From Sporomusa termitida (lineage in GTDB: Bacteria; Bacillota; Negativicutes; Sporomusales; Sporomusaceae): a DNA stretch of 64,000 bases. Positions within the stretch are counted from its first letter, which is position 1, and every line of letters begins with the position of its first letter. The notes beneath the pieces were generated by a model, which saw only the letters and a list, made by a program, of their open reading frames with translations, was not told the DNA's origin and searched no databases. This document shows, piece by piece, positions 8,582 to 16,643 of this stretch. A program made the position numbers and the translations under genes. The stretch is from NCBI RefSeq assembly GCF_007641255.1, contig NZ_CP036259.1, positions 2,914,001-2,978,000 on the forward strand. Direction: 5' to 3'.

Positions 8582-9568
8582 TTACAGGCCTGATGACAAA
8601 CAACCGACAACTTCTTGTTTACCATAACAATTATATTGCCGCAGCTCGTGAGAGCTGCCCATTTCTGTATTACCTGTTAAGGCTGCATGGGAACCGGAAA
8701 AGCATTTAACAAAAAATGGAATTGCCGGGTTTAAATGCTTTCGATTCCAAGCAAGCATTACATCAAAGCATCGTTGCGGATAACTGAGTTCAATAATGCA
8801 GATTTCAGGGCCGGCGACTTCACGAACAGGGCCCGGAACTACCATCACCCCCACACCGGCTTCAACCATAAATAACAACGAAGCTAAGTCCTGACTGTAG
8901 TTAGCTACATTGGGAGTAAAGCCACTTTCACCACATATTCGATAAGTTAAATCATGCAGCAGACAATCTGCTTGCTGATTGAACATGACGAACGGTTCAT
9001 TAGTAAGCTCTGATATATCAATTTTCTCTTTTTTTGCCAATACGTGCTGGCGATTAACGGCCACGCAAAACACATCACTTAACAGTCTGTGACCAACAAG
9101 ATCAGGAAAACTATGTAATTGACAGGATAGCGTAAAGCCAACATCTAATGCTCCCCGCATCAGCGCTTCATTAATCTTCATCCAATTGTACTGCTGCAGT
9201 GTAATATGAATATTAGAGTATTTTTGATGAAATTCTCTAATTGCCTGAGGCAGGATCGCTTTCTCAACGCCGCCTAAAAAACCTATTTTCAAAAATCCGG
9301 AAATTCCCTTAACTGCTTGCTCAATCTTACTTGCTATTTCATTAGACACAGCCAGTAAAGCATAAGCCTCTTTTAACAATACTTTCCCCGCCCAGGTTAG
9401 CTCCAACGGGCGTTTATTCCGGATTATCAATTGTACATTTAATTTTTTTTCCAATTCTGAAATCTGCTGGCTTATTGCCGATTGCGTAACACCGGCCTGC
9501 ACAGCAGCATCGGTAAAATTCAAACATTCCGCCACCGAAATAAAGTACTTCAATTTTTGAATATCCAT
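8582..9568 (-). CDS. LysR-type transcriptional regulator
   Basis: 328 residues when started at the ATG at 9568-9566 (MDIQKLKYF), which has a GAGGGG ribosome site; the frame stays open to 9763 but the extra 65 residues are not LysR-like. Winged helix in residues 1-60 (QSAISQQISELEKKLNVQLI), effector domain after residue 90. It is a close paralogue of the LysR at 25618-26511: both share MDIQKLKYF, the RNKRPLEL/QL segment and a matching C-terminal FDVM-WNR. The pair probably recognises related effectors. Confidence 0.92.
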   Translation of the reverse strand: MDIQKLKYFISVAECLNFTDAAVQAGVTQSAISQQISELEKKLNVQLIIRNKRPLELTWAGKVLLKEAYALLAVSNEIASKIEQAVKGISGFLKIGFLGGVEKAILPQAIREFHQKYSNIHITLQQYNWMKINEALMRGALDVGFTLSCQLHSFPDLVGHRLLSDVFCVAVNRQHVLAKKEKIDISELTNEPFVMFNQQADCLLHDLTYRICGESGFTPNVANYSQDLASLLFMVEAGVGVMVVPGPVREVAGPEICIIELSYPQRCFDVMLAWNRKHLNPAIPFFVKCFSGSHAALTGNTEMGSSHELRQYNCYGKQEVVGCLSSGL

Positions 9569-10156
9569 CTTTTTGCCCCTCACCCGCCTCTCATATGCAA
9601 CGTGTTTTAATACGAAAAGAGAAAGGATATACTTTCTGATAATGTAAAAAAATATACCAAGGCCTTCTATTTTTAGAAAAGGACTTGGCAATAATTCTAA
9701 GTCAACACAACACAGGCAACCCAAAATAGACGCGTAAGTTGCGCTGACCTTTTTTTCTTGCACTCCTTTCCAAATAGGGAAGCATAGCAGTTTCCCACTA
9801 TACCGGTCGGCCGGCTACCATGCCAAAGGGGTTAGGTAAATCGGCTAAGGAGTAGTATCTAATTCAGTTTATCGAAGCATTATTTCTGCAATGATAGCAC
9901 AAGGCAAAACGGACATGACCAATATATGCCAGAACAAACAGATGCCTGTGATTACAACTATCTTAATACATCTACCAAGCACTGTCAATCACCATCGCTA
10001 ACATAAGCAAACATAGAAGGATTTAGTTGCTAAGGTTAATTAGGTTTCATCAGTTACATTTACGTTGTACTGTTGCCGCTAAGCCAAAGGACCCGCAAGT
10101 CGCGGAGGTGTCTGCCGAAAGTTATACTATTATAACCATACAGAGTAAAAAAGGAA
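9569..10156. other. Gene-free region upstream of LysR
   Basis: About 590 bp with no convincing gene. An imperfect hairpin at 9656-9687 (CCAAGGCC-TT arm against AAGGACTTGG) lies about 90 bp upstream of the LysR start and could be a regulatory or attenuator structure. Otherwise nothing was recognised. Confidence 0.3.
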
Positions 10157-10200
10157 GACATCCCTGGTGCTGCTGTGCCAACAGCAGCACCAGGGATGTC
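10147..10200 (-). terminator. Strong terminator of the symporter operon
   Basis: A perfect 20-bp inverted repeat (10157-10176 and 10181-10200) with a 4-nt GCCA loop. On the minus strand it is followed by TTCCTTTTTTAC, a good T-run. It lies about 40 bp after the second micro-ORF. Confidence 0.9.
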
Positions 10201-10240
10201 CGTCAATAGCCTTTCCAGCCGGAGAGAGAAGGAGCTTACA

Positions 10241-10342
10241 TTATTTTTTTGAGTTTTGTCTCATTTGCCCAACTGTGCAAATAAGACCGAGAATCAGCAT
10301 TAGGCCACAAAGATAAGAAGCAACACCAAGGTCGACACTCAT
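10241..10342 (-). CDS. Micro-ORF, single transmembrane peptide B of symporter operon
   Basis: 33 residues (begins MSVDLGVASYLCG) with an AAAGGAGG ribosome site just upstream. It is one hydrophobic helix (residues about 6-26) followed by a polar basic tail ending NSKK. It lies 13 bp after another micro-ORF and downstream of a sodium/solute symporter; the same order recurs after the second symporter at 51911-52123. The conserved order, good ribosome site and membrane helix support a real small accessory subunit, similar in concept to the small subunits known for some symporter families. Confidence 0.7.
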   Translation of the reverse strand: MSVDLGVASYLCGLMLILGLICTVGQMRQNSKK

Positions 10343-10355
10343 TCGCCTTCCTCCT

Positions 10356-10460
10356 TTACCATTTTTTCCCTGGATTGGCGAATCGCCATGCACCATAAAA
10401 GATAAAAGCTATTGCCAGCGTTAGTACTAGCTCTTGAATAAATAACTGTAAAACCCACAT
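10356..10460 (-). CDS. Micro-ORF, single transmembrane peptide A of symporter operon
   Basis: 34 residues (begins MWVLQLFIQELVL), ATG preceded by GGAGGG, starting 20 bp after the symporter stop. It has one hydrophobic helix (residues about 3-23) and a short tail FANPGKKW. It is too short for routine gene callers. It probably sits in the inner membrane with the symporter; whether it is needed for transport or stability is not known. Confidence 0.7.
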   Translation of the reverse strand: MWVLQLFIQELVLTLAIAFIFYGAWRFANPGKKW

Positions 10461-10480
10461 ATTTCTTCCCTCCAATTTAG

Positions 10481-11974
10481 TTATTTCATGTTAGGATGCT
10501 CTGCTGAAGCATAAGCAACAGCGGCAGTATTGGTTCTTCGCAGCATCCCCGGTTCACCAGGGAGAGCAGCAAATAAAATAAATCCTAACACAACTGAACA
10601 CAAAGTTACCGGGTACATATTCAAGGCCCATGGTCCGGATGCCCAGGCCGGGGTAGCAAAGGTCCACCAAAAGTTCACAATATAGGTAACAATAACCGTT
10701 ATCCAGGCAGCCGGCTTACTGGTCTTCCAGATCAAGCCAAATAGAAATATCAGGAACAACGGGATGCCAAAGGAAAATGCCCACAAGAAAACGGGAAATA
10801 AAATGGGGGCAATCATTGCGGGAACAGCGGCCAGCAGGCCACACACCAGAATCATCGGCCGCATCAGCTTAAGCCTGGTGCTATCAGACATTGCCGGGTT
10901 ACAAGCGCCTTTGAGAATGTCGTTAACAAATACGGTTGCGTTCCCCATGATAATAGCACTGCCTGTTGACAATACGGATGTGAGTAAGCTAACCATGAGC
11001 AAGGCATAAACCCACTGCGGCATCGTTTTTAAGGCAACTTCCATGACAATCAGTTTAGGGCCGATAGCGGCAAACGCCGGAATTGCCATACCACACAGCG
11101 CTATAACCACCCACGGAAAACAGGTAAGAACATTGGTCAAGCTGCAAATCCAGAAGCCTTTCCGGCAGTCTTCATCTGTTCTTGCCGATAAGAGCGGTAT
11201 ATACATCCCCTGAGCAACACCACCTGCACAGATATGCAATACAGCTACCGGTATTATGACCTGGAATAAAGTTTCCGGTGAGAAGTTAAATAAATCAAAT
11301 TTCCATAATTGATCGACTTGCGCATAGGTGGCGAGTATACCTTCCCAGCCGCCAACATTAGCAGCAAGCCACGTTCCCAGAAAAAACAAGGCAAGATAGG
11401 AGCCGACCGTCATTACTATGACGTTGATCGTACTTATCCATACCAATTCTAATACCCCGCCAAAGATAATGTACCCAATCATTAACAGAAAAGCTAATAT
11501 AATGCACCAGGGCTGATACGGAAGTACTCCGGCACATAAGCCGTAAATAGCGCCGGCTGTAGCCAGCGTTTCAGCCATAGCAATCGCGGTCCAGGTGCCA
11601 ATCTGTATGCTACAATGTAAAAAACGCATTTTGTGCCCATAGAGAAGCCCCATAGCCTCGGGAATTGTTTCTACTTTTAAATTGCGCACCCACGGCCCGG
11701 TCCAGAACATCATGATCGGGATAAAGGCCCCGCCAACGATTATCGGCCACCAAAGCACCGCCGCTCCCATTACCGAGGACGACTCCCATAATGACATTGT
11801 GTGTCCGGAGCCATGCGGGATAAGCGCTAACGCTAAAGTAACCAACCCCCAGGTTAGCGACTGCCCCCCCATTGAAAAATCAACCATGTTCTTGATGCGG
11901 CTATGGAGAAAATAATTCGCCAAACCAATTAAAATGACAAAATACAAAATAGCAATGATTAACGGTCCCCACAT
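10481..11974 (-). CDS. Sodium:solute symporter (SSS) family transporter
   Basis: 497 residues, about 13 transmembrane helices, ATG with AAAGGAGGAG upstream. The sequence matches the SSS/SLC5 fold in length and in patterns such as VVIALCGMAIPAFA and SVLSTGSAIIMGNA, where small and hydroxyl residues normally form the sodium site. It sits between a sigma-54 promoter (12148-12163) with a three-dyad array and two micro-ORFs. Co-regulation with the transhydroxylase suggests an aromatic acid or a product such as acetate as substrate, but this is inference. A paralogue with the same micro-ORF arrangement is at 52163-53638. Confidence 0.9.
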   Translation of the reverse strand: MWGPLIIAILYFVILIGLANYFLHSRIKNMVDFSMGGQSLTWGLVTLALALIPHGSGHTMSLWESSSVMGAAVLWWPIIVGGAFIPIMMFWTGPWVRNLKVETIPEAMGLLYGHKMRFLHCSIQIGTWTAIAMAETLATAGAIYGLCAGVLPYQPWCIILAFLLMIGYIIFGGVLELVWISTINVIVMTVGSYLALFFLGTWLAANVGGWEGILATYAQVDQLWKFDLFNFSPETLFQVIIPVAVLHICAGGVAQGMYIPLLSARTDEDCRKGFWICSLTNVLTCFPWVVIALCGMAIPAFAAIGPKLIVMEVALKTMPQWVYALLMVSLLTSVLSTGSAIIMGNATVFVNDILKGACNPAMSDSTRLKLMRPMILVCGLLAAVPAMIAPILFPVFLWAFSFGIPLFLIFLFGLIWKTSKPAAWITVIVTYIVNFWWTFATPAWASGPWALNMYPVTLCSVVLGFILFAALPGEPGMLRRTNTAAVAYASAEHPNMK

Positions 11975-12147
11975 ATTAATAAGCTCCTCCTTTTTTGATA
12001 AATATTATCAACGTCCTAATCATTATCTTTTATTTATTCCCCCCAATGCCCTTGCCGGCAAATAATGCTGCTCTCCCTGCCTGGCGCCTCCCCTCCGGCC
12101 TTAAATTTACCGTTATTAAAATATGCGAATATTCATTTTTTTCTATT

Positions 12148-12163
12148 GCAATTCATGTGCCAA
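12148..12163 (-). promoter_or_regulatory. Sigma-54 promoter box P2
   Basis: Minus strand TTGGCACATGAATTGC, full -24/-12 consensus. It lies 174 bp before the symporter ATG. Confidence 0.85.
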
Positions 12164-12211
12164 GCCAGAAATCCGGTTTTAGCAGTAAATCTCTTACATT
12201 ATGCAATTTAT

Positions 12212-12327
12212 CGATGATTTTTTTCATCATAGCGTGCATAAGTTTATTTAATTTTTTCATAAACATTACTAATATCAGGCTAAATATTTTGATGCTGTTA
12301 TTCATCATACGATGCTGTCTTCCATCT
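12212..12327. promoter_or_regulatory. Three-site dyad array (enhancer) for P2
   Basis: Three 18-bp dyads of the type TGATGM-N6-KCATCA: 12212-12229 (proximal, 49 bp upstream of the promoter box), 12290-12307 and 12310-12327 (distal pair, 20 bp apart; the last is imperfect, CCATCT in its right arm). The layout matches arrays at 25204, 36403, 42827 and 58779. The likely reader is a sigma-54 activator; see the regulator at 36485-38035. Confidence 0.75.
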
Positions 12328-12362
12328 ATTGTTGATTCTGATTTTTACACGGTGTAATCATT

Positions 12363-12404
12363 ATAAAAAAAAAGCGGCAACCTGGTTGAAATCACCAGTT
12401 TGCC
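12363..12404 (-). terminator. Terminator of the moeA end of the operon
   Basis: Inverted repeat (arms 12376-12386 and 12394-12404, one mismatch) followed by nine T residues on the minus strand, about 105 bp after the moeA stop. Confidence 0.8.
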
Positions 12405-12510
12405 TGACCATATTTTACCTCCGATTTTTATCCCGCCATCCGCGAGCTGCGTCCACCTGCTAAAATTATACCACTCACCGCCATAATACTTCCGCCTGTA
12501 CAAAGACTCC

Positions 12511-13767
12511 TTAAAGGCCGGGCAAAACCGCTGCTGTCCGTTCATCAATATTGCCTACCAATACGGCTGAAACTTTCTGTCCCACACATAGCGGACCACT
12601 GTTGGCAGGTATGTCAATTAAAGCATTGCAAGTAATCATAGATTTTAATATGCCATTACTCTGTTCCCCTGTCAGTTTTATATAGTTTTTTTCGTCTTGC
12701 CGGTAAATCCTGCCTCGCAAAAATCTTCGCTGCGGGCTTTGCTTAGGGAAATTATCAGCAAATACTGCCGAAATTCGCAAAGGCAACTGACACGCAAGCC
12801 CCATCATTTTTTTTAATAACGGGACAACGATTAAGTTAAAAGTTATCAGGGCGGCGGCAGGATTTCCCGAAAGGGCAATAATCAGCTTATTGTTTTTTTC
12901 AGCCGCAATAACGGGTGAGCCCGGCTTCATATCGACTTTCCAAAAAATAATATTTGCTGCCATTTGCTTCAGCGCATCTAAAACCACATCATAATCACCG
13001 ACAGAAGCTCCGCCTGTGGTAATGACTATATCGGATACCATTAAGGCTTGAGAAATCCGTTCAGCGGTAACCGCTTGTTTATCAGCGACAATCCCAAAGG
13101 CAATCGGTTCCGTACCCAACTTTAGACAAAGCGCCCGTAAACTATGCAAATTACTATTATAAATTTTTCCCGGCTGCAATTCTTGCGCCGGGTCTAACAG
13201 TTCATCACCGGTACTAAGAATAGCCACCCGTACTTTATTAAATACCGGCACTTTGGATAATCCAATCCCAGCAAATAAACCAATCAGCGACGGGCTTAGC
13301 AAGTTGTTTTTATAAGCAACGGTTTCGCCTTTTTTTATATCCTCTCCCGCCTGAATAATATTGCTGCCGGCGTTTAAGATATCACTTATGGTTATATAGT
13401 CGCCGTTTCTTTCGACAGCCTCGTATTTAATAATCACATCAGCGCCAGCCGGTACAGGCGCACCAGTCATTACTTTGCTGGCGGTGCCTGAGGTTACTTT
13501 CTTCGCAGGGAGATATCCCGCCCGGATCTCCTCAATCACACTAAGTTTGACAGAACCCAGTTGGGCAACTTTTTCAGTATCTTTGGCCTGCAGGGCATAT
13601 CCATCTAAGGGCGATTTGGCAAATGGCGGCAAATCCTGGCCTGCCTGTATGTCTTGGCTTAAGACCCGGCCTGTGGCGTCGAATAAAGACACATAGCCTT
13701 CTTTTACAGGCTTAGCCAGTGCCAAAAGCAGGGTTTGAGCTTCTTCCAGAGAAATATTGGTCTTCAT
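12511..13767 (-). CDS. moeA: Molybdopterin molybdenumtransferase MoeA
   Basis: 418 residues, the normal length for MoeA, which inserts molybdate into adenylylated molybdopterin. Visible family signatures are the N-terminal SLEEAQ, the PPFAKSPLDGYAL segment that contacts the cofactor, the STGDELLDP motif, TTGGASVGDYD and the LSGNPAAAL stretch, then a C-terminal MoeA domain IV. ATG with AAGATG context and a GGAGG-like site just upstream. It is the last gene of the minus-strand molybdenum cofactor and gallate block and presumably supplies cofactor for the transhydroxylases. Confidence 0.95.
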   Translation of the reverse strand: MKTNISLEEAQTLLLALAKPVKEGYVSLFDATGRVLSQDIQAGQDLPPFAKSPLDGYALQAKDTEKVAQLGSVKLSVIEEIRAGYLPAKKVTSGTASKVMTGAPVPAGADVIIKYEAVERNGDYITISDILNAGSNIIQAGEDIKKGETVAYKNNLLSPSLIGLFAGIGLSKVPVFNKVRVAILSTGDELLDPAQELQPGKIYNSNLHSLRALCLKLGTEPIAFGIVADKQAVTAERISQALMVSDIVITTGGASVGDYDVVLDALKQMAANIIFWKVDMKPGSPVIAAEKNNKLIIALSGNPAAALITFNLIVVPLLKKMMGLACQLPLRISAVFADNFPKQSPQRRFLRGRIYRQDEKNYIKLTGEQSNGILKSMITCNALIDIPANSGPLCVGQKVSAVLVGNIDERTAAVLPGL

Positions 13768-13824
13768 CTTTTTCCTCCTCTAAATAGTAATACTAGTACT
13801 TCATCTTTCTTAAAACCGATGGAA

Positions 13825-13956
13825 TAGTTTGCGTAGATTTTTACGCAATGCAAGGCGGAGGAAGGAGGCATACCGGACGTATGCCGACTGACGACAACGA
13901 AGGGTTGCGGAAAATAGACCGTCAGTATTCACTGGATTAGGGCTGACAAGGTACTA
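13825..13956. repeat. Dispersed repeat, copy 1
   Basis: About 130 bp between moeA and the next gene. Its right half (from CGGACGTATGCCGACTGACG to GACAAGGTACT) is nearly identical to 36270-36352 and its left part (GCAAGGCGGAGGA) also matches. It ends 3 bp inside the neighbouring stop codon region. It has no coding content and looks like a small dispersed non-autonomous element or REP-like repeat. Short arms AGTACTT near 13794 and AAGGTACT at the other end are roughly inverted. Confidence 0.7.
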
Positions 13957-15000
13957 TGCGCCGGTGCCAAATGAGCAGGCCGGATACTGGCAGACATCAC
14001 ATTCCAGACATAAACCGCCCTTACCCAGTTTAATGATGTGCGCTCTTGTAATCACCTGCTTTGTCAGTACCAGCGGCAGAATGAGATCGAAAATGGTAGT
14101 ATGATGATACATGACACAGCCGGGAAGTCCCAATACCGGTACTGTCCCCAAATAAGCCACCAGCAGCATCGTACCTGGTAAAACAGGGGCGCCGTAAGTT
14201 ACTATTTCAGCCCCGGCTTTTTTTACTCCGCACGGTGTTACATCGTCAGGATCAACCGACATCCCACCGGTAGTCAGTATAAGCTCAACGCCACCGGCTA
14301 TTAATGTTTCAACAGCATTGGCTATTAATTCTGCTTTGTCCGGAACAGTAATATGCTGTATTACCTTGCAATCATATCTTTCTACTTTTTCTCTGACAAC
14401 CGGCGTAAATCTATCTTCTATGCGGCCATGATAAATCTCACTGCCGGTAGTAATAATACCGACCCTAAAGGGATGAAATGGTTGTATGGATATTACCGCC
14501 TGCCCCTTGGCGATAGTAGCCACAATATCTAGTTTTCGTTCCTCAATGACCAACGGAACAACCCGGACACCGGCTATCTTATTTCCTTTTTTCACCGGCC
14601 TGTGATTATTGCGGGTAGCAACTGCTATTTCCTCTACCGAATTAATTTGCAGTAAAACCTGCTCGTCAATCATACATATTCCATCATACTCAGCTGTCAT
14701 GCTGACCTTACCTTCACTAGGCTCGGAAAAAATAATTCCTTCGCCGCTTATTGTTTGGGCAATGCGTAATCCTGCCTCATTTTCATGGACAAACCCCTCT
14801 TTGCATTCCCAGACAAAGATATGCTCCTTGCCTAGCTGTAAAAGTTCGGGAATGTCTTGGGCCGTAACTATATGCCCCTTTTTGAATGCCCGCCCCTTAA
14901 ATTCTCCGGGAACAATTTTGGTGATATCGTGGCACAATATACACCCAACAGAATCTTCCACTCGCATTTTCTGCACAACTCCATCTCCCTCTGGGTTCAT
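13954..15000 (-). CDS. Molybdopterin-binding domain protein (MoaB/MogA-like fold)
   Basis: Up to 348 residues; the start is uncertain among ATG 15000, GTG 14976 and ATG 14967 (MRVEDSVGCILCHDIT), and the last gives the most family-like N-terminus. The C-terminal half has the MoCF-biosynthesis signature GIITTGSEIYHGR followed by LTTGGMSVDPDDVTP and VLGLPGCVMYHHTT. The N-terminal half resembles MoeA-like proteins that accompany xanthine dehydrogenase maturation. Cys residues cluster at the extreme C-terminus (GLCLECDVCQYPAC), which may bind metal. Located between moeA and lpdD-like genes, it very likely handles cofactor for the molybdoenzymes here. Confidence 0.85.
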   Translation of the reverse strand: MNPEGDGVVQKMRVEDSVGCILCHDITKIVPGEFKGRAFKKGHIVTAQDIPELLQLGKEHIFVWECKEGFVHENEAGLRIAQTISGEGIIFSEPSEGKVSMTAEYDGICMIDEQVLLQINSVEEIAVATRNNHRPVKKGNKIAGVRVVPLVIEERKLDIVATIAKGQAVISIQPFHPFRVGIITTGSEIYHGRIEDRFTPVVREKVERYDCKVIQHITVPDKAELIANAVETLIAGGVELILTTGGMSVDPDDVTPCGVKKAGAEIVTYGAPVLPGTMLLVAYLGTVPVLGLPGCVMYHHTTIFDLILPLVLTKQVITRAHIIKLGKGGLCLECDVCQYPACSFGTGA

Positions 15001-15207
15001 GATCTCAATTTAAAATTTAATTCTCTCTTAAATAAAAATACTTTCTTGAAATAATAAAGAAATACCATTGCGAATTGCTGTACCCGGGCAACACTTGCTT
15101 CGCTTGGTAAACATAGCTCGGCAACCTGCCAGTAATAAGATTTTATTTATAACACAGTAGTTATTCTTATATTATAAATTGCAAATAAACAGGGGGCATA
15201 TTTACGA

Positions 15208-15615
15208 CTACTTTTTTAAACTGTTTAAGTCTGTGATTATTTTCTTTATAAGCAACTTACAATTAACAATAAGCTGGCTAATATCCTCTGTGGATATCTT
15301 ATCAATATGGATGCCCGCCACAACCGTTACCCTGCAATGTATTGCCGCCGCTATTTTCCTCGCCGCATTCCGGGCTAACATATCCTCTTGGTGGCCGGTT
15401 ACACACAGGACAGAAGCACTGGCAGAAACCTGCGAGGAGTCAGCAAGGCTGGGGCGCGGTATCCCCAAAGCCACAGCCCCGATATGATAGCCAGTGCCGC
15501 CGGCAAGGACTACCACAACATCTGTTCCGCAAATACAGACAGCTGCTTCAATTTTGTGAACCCCTGTCCCCCAGCTTAGCTTGCGCATTTCGATTTGATT
15601 GTTACTTTCGGTCAC
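15208..15615 (-). CDS. lpdD: LpdD-like accessory protein of gallate-type decarboxylase
   Basis: 135 residues from a GTG at 15615 with AAAGGAG upstream; the start overlaps the UbiX gene by 14 nt. The sequence has the hallmark pattern of the small third protein found with UbiX/UbiD sets: GGTGYHIGAVALGIPRPSL, then SASVLCVTGHQEDMLARNAA and VVAGIHIDKIS. LpdD of the gallate decarboxylase system is thought to act as a prenylated-flavin chaperone. Its presence with UbiX and UbiD makes a complete set. Residue-level function is not known. Confidence 0.8.
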   Translation of the reverse strand: MTESNNQIEMRKLSWGTGVHKIEAAVCICGTDVVVVLAGGTGYHIGAVALGIPRPSLADSSQVSASASVLCVTGHQEDMLARNAARKIAAAIHCRVTVVAGIHIDKISTEDISQLIVNCKLLIKKIITDLNSLKK

Positions 15616-16180
15616 GCACTTTCACTCCTTTCCAGGGAGCGAACTCTGTAAAAACAATATCAAACAGCATCATAATCTTCCCCATAAGGTGATTAACCAT
15701 ATCCTGAATCGAGCCTGGGTTATTGTAGAAAGTCAGCATCGGCGGGAGAATTATGCACCCCTGCTGAGCAGCCTTAGACATATTCTCCAGGTGAATTGAA
15801 CTTAATGGCAGTTCCCTGGGTACCAGCACTACCCGGCGCCGTTCTTTAAGGCAAACATCTGCCGCCCGCAACAAAAGATTGTCTGTATAACCGGTAACAA
15901 TGCCGGCTAATGACTTCATGCTGCAAGGAATAACAACCATTCCATCTGTTTTAAAGGATCCGCTGGCAATTGGTGCCGCAAGATTATTAATATCATGCTG
16001 ATAGTCCGCCAAAACGGCGATATCGTGAAAGCGCATATCGGTCTCATATTCAAAGGTTTTTTTCGCACCGTCAGTGACAACCAAATGAGTTTCACAATCT
16101 GGCTGCTCAGCGAGTGCCTTCAGTAAATTCACGCCCAAAATTACACCGCTGGCTCCGGTGATGCCAATAATTATTCTCAC
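15602..16180 (-). CDS. lpdB: UbiX-family flavin prenyltransferase
   Basis: 192 residues, the usual UbiX length. It makes prenylated FMN for UbiD-type decarboxylases. Visible signature: MRIIIGITGASGVILGVNLLKAL (nucleotide/FMN-binding start), HLVVTDGAKKT, a PCSMKSLAGIVTGYTDNLL stretch and RRVVLVPRELPLS, which holds the basic residues near the phosphate. It is followed, with overlap, by lpdD. The gene is separated from the UbiD gene by 463 bp carrying a structured inverted repeat. Confidence 0.93.
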   Translation of the reverse strand: MRIIIGITGASGVILGVNLLKALAEQPDCETHLVVTDGAKKTFEYETDMRFHDIAVLADYQHDINNLAAPIASGSFKTDGMVVIPCSMKSLAGIVTGYTDNLLLRAADVCLKERRRVVLVPRELPLSSIHLENMSKAAQQGCIILPPMLTFYNNPGSIQDMVNHLMGKIMMLFDIVFTEFAPWKGVKVRDRK

Positions 16181-16643
16181 GTATCTGTGCCTCCTGTAGT
16201 ATAACTAAAGAGATTATTTACCATGATGATAGAGCCTTTTTCAATCCGCGACATGATACGGCGCCGTAAACGCTGTTCTACGTTACCCTTGGTTGTACTA
16301 TTTATGGCACCTGATAAATCCTTGACACTCTGGAACTGAAGAATAAACCAGCTGCCACTTATTTATTAGGCGCTCGCCGCCCGCTTAGTCATCCGGACCG
16401 GCTGCTTCTCCCCCAGCGCCAGATACATATTCAGGTTTGAACACTATATAATGCAAAGGGGTCCGAGAATCAAAGAAGACTCTTGGACAAATGACCAGTC
16501 TTGTTTTCGGACCCCTTGCACAATCCACTCTACTAACAAAGCTTATTGAATTATGTTTAATAAAGTCTAATAAAGCTTCAGTCTTGCGCTGCTTTTTAGG
16601 GTTAACATTGCGGAAGGTGAGCTGTCTGATTAAGTGTATATTA
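16181..16643. other. Gap between ubiX and ubiD with structured inverted repeat
   Basis: 463 bp with no recognised gene, although a 95-codon open frame spans 16385-16672. At 16453-16519 the arms GCAAAGGGGTCCGA and TCGGACCCCTTGC pair around an inner AAGACT/AGTCTT stem, giving a long hairpin of about 67 nt. No T-run follows on either strand, so it is not a simple terminator. It may be a small mobile element remnant or a processing site within the operon transcript. Confidence 0.4.

Noticed and set aside
12345-12548. 67-codon minus-strand frame after moeA
   Set aside because: It overlaps the moeA stop and the terminator hairpin; no ribosome site or homology.
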